The translations under genes were made by a program, and so were the position numbers. The notes beneath the pieces are model-generated. The model ran no database searches, had not been told where the DNA came from, and saw only the letters and a program-made list of their open reading frames with translations. DNA of 64,000 nucleotides from positions 1 through 64,000 of the forward strand of contig SFJO01000009.1 in assembly GCA_004555865.1 (NCBI GenBank), written 5' to 3'. Position 1 is the stretch's first letter, and every line of letters begins with the position of its first letter. This DNA is from Oscillospiraceae bacterium (lineage in GTDB: Bacteria; Bacillota; Clostridia; Oscillospirales; Ruminococcaceae). This document shows positions 57,841 to 64,000 of this stretch, one piece after another.

Positions 57841-58818
57841 ATGGCATTTTATGAACGGGGAATGGACGTATCCCGCTATCAGGGGCTGGTGAACTGGCCC
57901 GCGGTGGCCGGGGCGGGAATTCAATTTGCGATGGTGCGCATTGGCTCAAGCAACGGGGGCGCGGCGTATGTAGACCCGTATTTTCAGCGCAATGTACAGG
58001 GGGCACACGATGCGGGCCTGAAGGTGGGAGCCTACTATTTCACCTATGCCAAAACGCGGGATCAGGTGAACACTGAGCTGGAGACGTTTTTGATGGCCCT
58101 GGCCGGCCTGCGGCTGGAGTATCCGGTGTTTGTGGATGTGGAATCCAACCAGCTGACGGGGCTGGGGCGGCAGCCGCTGACCGAGCTGGTGCGTTATGCC
58201 ATGGACATTCTGAATCAGAGCGGCTGGCTGCCCGGCTATTACACCTACACCGCCTTTGCCCAGCAGTATCTGGACACCCAGGCGCTGGCGGCCTATCCGC
58301 TGTGGATCGCCGATTATCGGGGCTATGTGGGGTACTCCGGCAGCTATGACCTGTGGCAGTATTCCTCCACCGGGCAGGTGGCGGGCGTTGAGGGCAATGT
58401 GGATCTGGATTACAGCTACAAGAACTTTCTGCCCCTGCTGCAGGAGACCGGGCTGAACGGCTACGGCACCGGCCGCCCGGCTATGCAGGCCCTCAGCGGC
58501 AAGGCCTTGCAGGTGACCAGCGCTCGGTGCGAATATTTTTACAGCCCCAATGTGGACGATGTGGCGGGCTACCTGCCACTGGGAACATACCCGGCCCTGG
58601 AGCTGAGCGAAGGGGAATGGCGCGGGTATGTATGGGTGACCTTCCGGTATGAAGAGCAGGTGTTCTGGGCGGTTCTTCTGGAGGACCGGAGCCGGCTCAT
58701 CGACGCCCCGCAGGCCGACTGCACCGCCTGCGAGGAGGCGCTGGAACAGCTGCGCCACCGGGTGGAGACTGCGCTGGAGCTGATGGAACAGGCGCTGGAT
58801 GCCCTGGAAGAAGCCTGA
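57841..58818 (+). CDS. GH25 family lysozyme (muramidase)
   Basis: This 325-residue protein would cut the MurNAc-GlcNAc bond of peptidoglycan. Residues 1-200 form a GH25 barrel: MDVSRYQGLVNWPAV with Asp9, GAYYFTYAKT, the catalytic acidic pair in YPVFVDVESN, and the C-terminal YDLWQYSSTGQV. The rest (about 210-325) is an unrecognised domain with a Glu-rich helical end. No signal peptide is present, so export needs lysis, a holin or an unknown route, as for phage endolysins. No other phage gene is near. A GGGAG-like site precedes the ATG. Confidence 0.88.
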   Translation: MAFYERGMDVSRYQGLVNWPAVAGAGIQFAMVRIGSSNGGAAYVDPYFQRNVQGAHDAGLKVGAYYFTYAKTRDQVNTELETFLMALAGLRLEYPVFVDVESNQLTGLGRQPLTELVRYAMDILNQSGWLPGYYTYTAFAQQYLDTQALAAYPLWIADYRGYVGYSGSYDLWQYSSTGQVAGVEGNVDLDYSYKNFLPLLQETGLNGYGTGRPAMQALSGKALQVTSARCEYFYSPNVDDVAGYLPLGTYPALELSEGEWRGYVWVTFRYEEQVFWAVLLEDRSRLIDAPQADCTACEEALEQLRHRVETALELMEQALDALEEA

Positions 58819-58941
58819 AACAACGTTGGCGGCAAGGAGGGGCCGGGTACGGAGCTGAACAGGTTCGCGCCCGGGCTGTTTGACAAAGAAAATTTACAAT
58901 TTGCCCATTGGTTTCGTCTGGAACGGCCGGCCGGGATATCC

Positions 58942-58947
58942 TATACT
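58942..58947 (+). promoter_or_regulatory. -10 element of the AI-2E family gene
   Basis: TATACT lies 64 bases before the start codon. TGGAAC, 17 bases upstream, is a weak -35. Confidence 0.5.
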
Positions 58948-59010
58948 AAACCTGTGCTGAAAAAACGGCGCGGCGGCACAAAACGGGCCGCGCCGGTGGA
59001 GGAGACCTGG

Positions 59011-60156
59011 ATGAAGGAACGAAAAAACGAAATTTTGCTGCTGGGTGCGGTGTTGGCCGGGGTGGTGACCCTGAACTGGCTGCTTCAGCACCCGGCGGTG
59101 GCCCTTGGGGCTTTGGGCGCGCTGGGTAGCCTGCTTACCCCGTTTTTTGTGGGCGGGGCAGTGGCCTTTGTGCTGAATGTGCCCATGCGCGCCATTGAGC
59201 GGCGTATGCCGGAACGCTGGGGTGGTGCGCGGCGCAAATTGGCGCTGGGGGTTACGGTCTGGCTGGTGGTTGGGGTGCTGGCGGCGGTGGTTTTGCTGCT
59301 GATTCCCAGCCTGCGCAGCACCTTTGCCAGCCTGAGCGAGGCGATGCCCATTGCCTGGGCGCGGGCCCAGACCTGGCTGACGGAGCTGCAGGAGCGTTTC
59401 CCGCTTCTGGAGCAGCTGTGGCCGCAGGTGAACAGCTTTCAGGGGCAGGACCTGACCAAGGGCCTCAGCCAGCTGCTGGCCTGGATGGGCGAACGGGGAA
59501 CGGCGCTGGTGGGCGGGGCGGCCAATGCGGCCAGCGGCCTTGTGGGCGGCATTGCGGACACGGTGGTGGGCGTGGTGTTTGCCTTTTATCTGCTGTGCCA
59601 GAAAGAGCGGCTGGGCGGTCAGTTGCTTCGGGTGCTGCGGGCCTACCTGCCGGACCGGTGGACCCGGCGGATTCTGCGGGTGGCGGCCCTGACCGAAAAG
59701 ACCTTCTCGGCGTTTCTTTCCGGCCAGTGCCTGGAGGCCTGCATTCTGGGGTGTATGTTTGCACTCAGCATGCTGATCTGCCGTATGCCCTATGCGCCGC
59801 TCATCAGCCTGGTGATTGCGGTGACGGCGCTTATCCCCATTTTCGGTTCATTTCTGGGCTGCGCCGTGGGGGTGCTGCTGATCTTAACGGTCAACCCCGG
59901 CCAGGCGCTGTGGTTCATCGTGCTGTTCCTGTGCCTGCAGCAGATCGAGGGGAATTTCATTTATCCTCGCGTGGTGGGCAATTCCGTCGGGCTTCCGGCC
60001 ATCTGGGTGCTGGCGGCGGTCACGCTGGGCGGGCGGATGTTCGGCGTGCTGGGGATGCTGGTAATGATCCCGGCCTGCTCGGTGGCTTATGCGCTGCTGC
60101 GCCAGGGCACCGAGCGGCGGCTGCGGCGCAAGCGCATTCGCAAGCAGGAGCCGTAA
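59011..60156 (+). CDS. AI-2E family transporter (permease)
   Basis: This 381-residue membrane protein belongs to the AI-2E (PerM) family, with helices near the N-terminus, a soluble central part (about 100-190) and a C-terminal cluster. The late segment FGSFLGCAVGVLLILTVNPG and QQIEGNFIYPRVVGNSVGLP are family signatures. Members have been linked to autoinducer export or Na+/H+ exchange, so the family name is not proof. ATG 59011 has GGAGGAG upstream; the frame is open for 19 more codons. Confidence 0.88.
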   Translation: MKERKNEILLLGAVLAGVVTLNWLLQHPAVALGALGALGSLLTPFFVGGAVAFVLNVPMRAIERRMPERWGGARRKLALGVTVWLVVGVLAAVVLLLIPSLRSTFASLSEAMPIAWARAQTWLTELQERFPLLEQLWPQVNSFQGQDLTKGLSQLLAWMGERGTALVGGAANAASGLVGGIADTVVGVVFAFYLLCQKERLGGQLLRVLRAYLPDRWTRRILRVAALTEKTFSAFLSGQCLEACILGCMFALSMLICRMPYAPLISLVIAVTALIPIFGSFLGCAVGVLLILTVNPGQALWFIVLFLCLQQIEGNFIYPRVVGNSVGLPAIWVLAAVTLGGRMFGVLGMLVMIPACSVAYALLRQGTERRLRRKRIRKQEP

Positions 60157-60180
60157 GCGGCTGCAACGATGGACAAATAG

Positions 60181-60217
60181 AAAAGCCGGGCCGGCACACG
60201 CTGCGGCCCGGCTTTTT
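60181..60217. terminator. terminator after the AI-2E family gene
   Basis: AAAAGCCGGGCC pairs with GGCCCGGCTTTT over a 12-base loop, ending in five T. Confidence 0.92.
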
Positions 60218-60340
60218 GTGCGCGCAGGGGGGCGGGCTGCTTTGCAGAATCTGCCGCACAATTCGGAGAATTATTCCGATTTTGCGGTTCGGAAAAATTC
60301 TTAAGAAAAAATGAAATATCTGAAAGCGGCGGTACGTTGA

Positions 60341-60369
60341 TTGTTTTAGAAGGCCCCTTATAGTACAAT
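60341..60369 (+). promoter_or_regulatory. promoter of the ECF sigma/DUF4179 operon
   Basis: TTGTTT (60341-60346) and TACAAT (60364-60369) are 17 bases apart. No clear ECF-type AAC/CGT pair is seen in the sequence before the gene. Confidence 0.65.
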
Positions 60370-60415
60370 GAGGACAGGCGTAACAGGCCGAATCTTGTTG
60401 GAAAGGAGGGGAAGG

Positions 60416-60943
60416 ATGATGGCGGATGTGCGCACGCCGGAGGACATGGAGCGGCTGATGGACCGGTACGGTGACCGGATGCTTCGGCTTTGCTGCATGT
60501 ATCTGAACGATGAGCATATGGCGCAGGACGCCGTGCAAGACAGCTTTTTGAAAATTTACCGGAACGCGCAGACGTTTGAAACGCCGGAGGCGGAAAAAAG
60601 CTGGGTGATGCGGGTGGCCATCAACACCTGCAAGGACTATCTGCGCAGCGCCTGGAAGCGGCGTGTGAACCTGATGGAGCAGCTGCCGGAAGTGCCCGCA
60701 CAGGAGACAATGCCGCGGGACGAAGCCGAAGAGCTGTACCAGGCCGTGCAGGCACTGAAGCCGAAATACCGGGAGGTCATCCTTCTCCATTATTATCAGG
60801 GGCTCCGTGTGGGCGAGATCGCAGCAATTCTGCGGGCGCCGCAATCTACGGTGAGCATCCGCCTTCGCCGGGCCAGGCAGATGCTCAACCGCATGTTGGG
60901 AGGGAGCGACCAGAGTGAGGATTACCCAAGAGAAGATCCGTGA
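60416..60943 (+). CDS. ECF-type RNA polymerase sigma factor
   Basis: This 175-residue sigma-70 family factor has region 2 (about 10-75: YGDRMLRLCCMYLNDEHMAQ, DAVQDSFLKIYRN) and region 4 (about 110-165: KPKYREVILLHYYQGLRVGE, then STVSIRLRRARQML). AAAGGAGG stands before the double ATG at 60416 and 60419; either may start. The next gene begins 29 bases before its stop and codes for a membrane protein of the anti-sigma kind, the usual pairing. Confidence 0.92.
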   Translation: MMADVRTPEDMERLMDRYGDRMLRLCCMYLNDEHMAQDAVQDSFLKIYRNAQTFETPEAEKSWVMRVAINTCKDYLRSAWKRRVNLMEQLPEVPAQETMPRDEAEELYQAVQALKPKYREVILLHYYQGLRVGEIAAILRAPQSTVSIRLRRARQMLNRMLGGSDQSEDYPREDP

Positions 60944-62324
60944 GGCGTGCGACGCTCACTGGGCGGATGTGACCTTGCGGGATGAGCAGAAACAAAAAAT
61001 TCTGGCCCAGTGCCGCCCTCAGCTTGTTTTAGCCAAACCGCGGCGCGGGGCGCGCCGTGCGGTGGCGCTGGCCGCCGCGGCCTGCCTGATGCTGACGCTG
61101 TGCGTGGGTACGGCGGCGGCTTCCCCGGGGCTGCGCCGCCAGGTGGGCGGCCTGAGCGAGTATGCGGCCGACCAGTTCCAGCCGGTGAACAAAACCAGCA
61201 CCGACCAGGGCCTGCGCATGGAGGTGCTTGCTGCCGCCAACGACGGCGACCGTGCGGTGATCTACCTGAATGTGCAGGATGCGCAGGGGCTGGGCCGGAT
61301 CAACGACGGGATGCAGCTGTATGATTACGCCGTGAGCAGCGCGGGCCGCCGGCAGTGCATGGCCTTCAGCGAGGTGGTAGCCTACGATGAGGCCAGCCAG
61401 ACGGCCACCCTGCGGCTGGAAAGTATGGCGGAGGACAACGGCGACCCCGGCCGCCGGATGCGGGTGCAGGTGGCCGGGCTGCTCACCGGGGCAGCTTCGA
61501 CCGAATGGCAGGGCACCGGCTATACCGTGGCCGACCTGGCGGCGATGAACCCGGTTCCGGCGCTGCGCAGCGTCACCAGTGACAGTTGGATGACGGGCGG
61601 CGGAACACTTGCGGACCGGATCGACCGGGGCCAAATGCGTTTTTTGCAGCCCAATTTGAGCATTACGCCGCAGGCGGCCCCCTGGCTTACCATCGAAGGG
61701 GTGGGCCTGGTGGACGGCAGCCTGCACGTTCTGGTGAGCCAGGATGAGAAAATGGGCCGATTTGACCAGCTGCACCTCAGCCTGATCACAGAGGACGGCA
61801 CCGCCGCGGAGAGCGATTCCGCCGTGCTGGATCTGGGGCGGCGAAAGGAGTTTGGCCGCCTGACCCCCGGGCTGGATTACCATACCCAGAAAGAGTATGT
61901 GCTGGCCCTGCCGAAGGACGCTGACCTGAACCGGCTGGAGCTGGCGTACAGTCTGGACACCTACGAGCAGTATTTGGAGGGCAGCTGGAGCGTCCGATTC
62001 GACCTGGATGAGGGCGGGCAGGTGCGCACCGGCACCTGCAGCCTGACCTGCGGCGGCTGGGTTGCCCAAAGCCTGAAGCTGACCCCGCTGGGTGTAACGG
62101 TGGAGGGCACCGGTGAAATGCTGGCCACCGACCCGGTGGTCGACCTGATGGTCTGGGATGCCAGCGGAAAACCGGTGGACTTTTACAGCTGCTCCACCTC
62201 CGCGATCAGCGATGAAAACGGCCAGTACTATGTGGAGCTGAAAAACAGCTTTACCCTGCCAATGGACCCGGCCCAGGTGGTCCGCGTGACCCTGAACGGG
62301 CAGGAGATCCCGCTGGAAAACTGA
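60915..62324 (+). CDS. DUF4179 membrane protein, probable anti-sigma factor
   Basis: A 469-residue protein with a short cytoplasmic N-terminus (about 1-45), one membrane helix (about 48-66) and a large outside domain of DUF4179 type. The outside part includes NDGDRAVIYLNVQDAQGLGR and many beta strands. It overlaps the sigma gene by 29 bases and starts with GTG, preceded by GGGAG. By arrangement it should hold the sigma factor at the membrane and release it upon an envelope signal. The signal is unknown. Confidence 0.85.
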   Translation: MRITQEKIREACDAHWADVTLRDEQKQKILAQCRPQLVLAKPRRGARRAVALAAAACLMLTLCVGTAAASPGLRRQVGGLSEYAADQFQPVNKTSTDQGLRMEVLAAANDGDRAVIYLNVQDAQGLGRINDGMQLYDYAVSSAGRRQCMAFSEVVAYDEASQTATLRLESMAEDNGDPGRRMRVQVAGLLTGAASTEWQGTGYTVADLAAMNPVPALRSVTSDSWMTGGGTLADRIDRGQMRFLQPNLSITPQAAPWLTIEGVGLVDGSLHVLVSQDEKMGRFDQLHLSLITEDGTAAESDSAVLDLGRRKEFGRLTPGLDYHTQKEYVLALPKDADLNRLELAYSLDTYEQYLEGSWSVRFDLDEGGQVRTGTCSLTCGGWVAQSLKLTPLGVTVEGTGEMLATDPVVDLMVWDASGKPVDFYSCSTSAISDENGQYYVELKNSFTLPMDPAQVVRVTLNGQEIPLEN

Positions 62325-62356
62325 TCGCAAAACCGGAGCAAACGCCAATAAAAACA

Positions 62357-62410
62357 CAGCAGCCGGGCGGCACACTGCATTGCAGATGTGCCGCCCGGCT
62401 GTTGTTGTTT
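62357..62410. terminator. bidirectional terminator after the sigma/anti-sigma operon
   Basis: CAGCCGGGCGGCACA pairs with TGTGCCGCCCGGCTG, followed by TTGTTGTTTT on the plus strand and an A-rich flank on the other side. It separates convergent genes. Confidence 0.92.
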
Positions 62411-62438
62411 TGAGGAGAAACTTCAGAAAAGAAAGCGC

Positions 62439-62609
62439 TCAGATCTTTTCCCACTTGTTGCCGCTCTGCTGCACAGGGGGCAGGCGGTCGCCGCGGGAAA
62501 TGCGGACGGTGCGGCTGTTTTCAGCCTTGCCGCCCCGGGGGCCGACCTCCTGATAGGTTCCGGCGGGGGCGTTGTCCTGGCCGGGCGTATACAGATTGCT
62601 GCTGTTCAT
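62439..62609 (-). CDS. YjzC-like small protein
   Basis: A 56-residue protein with the YjzC pattern: PGQDNAPAGTYQEVGPRG, a basic middle, ISRGDRLPP and the end GNKWEKI. Its role is unknown in any organism. ATG 62609 follows TGAGGAA at 8 bases; nine upstream codons are open but lack a ribosome site. A TATAAT lies on the minus strand at 62722-62717. Confidence 0.8.
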   Translation of the reverse strand: MNSSNLYTPGQDNAPAGTYQEVGPRGGKAENSRTVRISRGDRLPPVQQSGNKWEKI

Positions 62610-62756
62610 GGTAGATTCCTCACGGTTTGGCGGCACAGGGCCGCCGTGGTTGGCAGTGCGGGGCGGCCGCGAAGCCGCCCTGCCGTACAGCCACAGTATG
62701 GGCTGTCAAGCGTGAAATTATACCGGCCGCAGGGCAAAATCGGTTTGTGCAGAGCT

Positions 62757-63809
62757 TCAGGCTTCCGGCAGTTCCCCATACGTTTCATACAGATACCGGC
62801 GGGCGGTTTCGGCCTTTTCGTCGTCCAGCAGGCCGTCGTTCACCAGCTTCTGCACTGCCTCGTAGGCCTTGCGCAGGCTGGCCGCCTGCAGGGCCTCGTC
62901 GTCCGTGCTCTCGCTGTCATTGGCCAGGCGGGCCTGCCACTCTTCCAGAGAGGTCTGCCGTTCGGTCAGTTCCTGTTCCCACTGTGCCAGTGCATCAACC
63001 TCCCGCGAGGCTTCAACCAGCGAAGTGAGCGTGTCCAGATCGGCGGTCATCTGATAAAGGCCGCTGAGCGAGACGGAGTAATCCGGCTGCCCATCCAGCG
63101 TGTTGGCGCCTTCCAGCTGCACGCTCTGGCGGGCGGCGGAGGGAACGGCCTGGGTGAGAACCGACAGCACCGGCTGGCAGGCGCGGGCAAAGGCGGCCGC
63201 GTCGGCGTATTCGCCGCGCAGGTCCACATTGACGCACAGATGATCGGCGGCGGTCAGTTCGTTCAGGTGCTCGGCCTGGGTGTAGCTGTTGGCGAGGTAA
63301 CTGTCCAGATAGGTCACGCCGCTGTTTTTCAGCTGGTCATAGCAGGTGCTGTTCAGCTCCGAGGTGATCCGGGCTTCCCGCTGTTCCTTCTCCGGGCCGT
63401 AATAATCCCAGAACATCGGGAGGGCCGCCGCGCACAGCGAGCAGCCCACCAGAATCAGGCAGAGCAGCACACTGCCGAAGTTGACCCGGTATTCGTCCCC
63501 CTTGAGAAAGGAGCCGATCAGGATCTCCAGCCCCATAAGGACCAGCAGCAGCGGAGAAAGCTTTGCGGCGGCGAGCAGATCAAAGCCGGGAACAAAGCAG
63601 TAGCCCAGAATGCAGCCGCCCACCAGAATGAGCGCCAGCCCCAGCGTAAGCGTGCCGGTGCGGCGGCGAACAGGGGCATTCGGGCGCTTGCCCGGCTTTA
63701 AAACCGGGGTCTGGTAGAATTCACTGTGCGGGGCGGCCTCGCCCAAAGCGGCAGCGTCCTCGTTTGTGCCGGGCAGAGCGGCCGTGCGGTTCATCTCGTT
63801 TTCGTTCAT
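62757..63809 (-). CDS. membrane protein of unknown function
   Basis: A 350-residue protein. After an N-terminal cytoplasmic part of about 50 residues, three helices follow: TLTLGLALILVGGCILGYCF (about 52-72), a second (about 82-98) and a third near 110-130. A large outside domain rich in Asp, Glu, Leu and Ala follows, with coiled-coil-like helices near the end (EQELTERQTSLEEWQARLAN). The helix pattern resembles DUF5668/LiaI-type modules of envelope stress proteins. It is followed upstream by a gene running off the window, likely in the same operon. AAAGGAG precedes ATG 63809. Confidence 0.75.
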   Translation of the reverse strand: MNENEMNRTAALPGTNEDAAALGEAAPHSEFYQTPVLKPGKRPNAPVRRRTGTLTLGLALILVGGCILGYCFVPGFDLLAAAKLSPLLLVLMGLEILIGSFLKGDEYRVNFGSVLLCLILVGCSLCAAALPMFWDYYGPEKEQREARITSELNSTCYDQLKNSGVTYLDSYLANSYTQAEHLNELTAADHLCVNVDLRGEYADAAAFARACQPVLSVLTQAVPSAARQSVQLEGANTLDGQPDYSVSLSGLYQMTADLDTLTSLVEASREVDALAQWEQELTERQTSLEEWQARLANDSESTDDEALQAASLRKAYEAVQKLVNDGLLDDEKAETARRYLYETYGELPEA

Positions 63810-63943
63810 GAAAAGCTCCTTTTATGGCTCAAAAGACAGAAAAAAGGGCAGCAGGGCCGGGAACTGTGCCGCAGACAGAACGCCTGCCGCGCGGAAGATC
63901 GGCCGCCGCTGCCCGAACGTTCGGAACAAAGGGCCCGGTGAGA

Positions 63944-64000
63944 TCATTTCTGGTCGCCGTAGTCCCGATAATCCTCATCGGCGGGGGGCAGCGGCTCTTT
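63944..64000 (-). CDS. C-terminal end of a gene crossing the right edge
   Basis: Only the last 18 codons are inside the window, ending in an acidic tail (DEDYRDYGDQK). It is in the same direction as, and 134 bases before, the membrane protein gene. The family cannot be named from this piece. Confidence 0.6.
   Translation of the reverse strand, partial: KEPLPPADEDYRDYGDQK

Noticed and set aside
1..64000. CRISPR array, IS element, tRNA or rRNA
   Set aside because: No regularly spaced direct repeats apart from coding repeats in the surface proteins; no transposase motifs; no cloverleaf or rRNA segments recognised.

Overview
The window is GC-rich, densely packed bacterial DNA. It carries Firmicutes-type ribosome binding sites (AGGAGG-like), many GTG or TTG starts, a sortase B locus, a PadR regulator, a BceRSAB-like module and a bile salt hydrolase. 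Together these suggest a gut member of the high-GC Oscillospiraceae/Ruminococcaceae (the Faecalibacterium, Gemmiger and Subdoligranulum neighbourhood). The genus is an inference. I found no tRNA, rRNA, CRISPR array, insertion sequence or prophage block.

Layout. 0-3 kb: two surface proteins with Pro/Thr repeat stalks and SPKT-type sorting tails, then a class B sortase. 3-11 kb: an AMP-binding enzyme, bile salt hydrolase, HD phosphohydrolase plus peptide deformylase, a run coding for a zinc phospholipase-like protein, TrmO and a NYN-LOTUS protein, and a lipoprotein. 11-20.7 kb: DUF1540, acyltransferase, a DUF4422-GT8 fusion, MATE, a TPR membrane protein, a beta-CASP hydrolase and an MFS transporter. 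20.7-24.7 kb: a noncoding stretch with a possible tiny gene and structured RNA, then recQ, DUF5662 and an XpaC-like protein. 24.9-28.9 kb: a three-gene operon of MoxR ATPase, VWA-like protein and a leucine-rich-repeat-like protein.

29-47 kb is one long minus-strand anaerobic cobalamin operon: cbiD, cbiL, cbiF, cbiG, cbiH, cbiJ, cbiET, cbiA, cobT, cobU, cobS, a short second cobU-like gene, cobC, cbiB, cobD, cbiP, cbiC. A D-Ala-D-Ala carboxypeptidase gene is attached at the end. A consensus promoter, a cobalamin riboswitch and an intrinsic terminator precede cbiD, so the operon should be switched off when B12 is plentiful. Cobalt chelation, uroporphyrinogen methylation and corrinoid adenosylation are not encoded here.

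47-64 kb: a purine permease, a complete BceRSAB-like detoxification module with its palindromic operator, a CPBP protease, tadA plus an SDR, PadR-DUF2812, an HTH-desulfoferrodoxin fusion, a GH25 lysozyme, an AI-2E family permease, an ECF sigma/DUF4179 pair, a YjzC-like protein, and membrane proteins running off the right edge.

Most unusual items: the HTH-superoxide reductase fusion, the MoxR-VWA-LRR operon, the two complementary CobU homologues, and the structured noncoding DNA before recQ.
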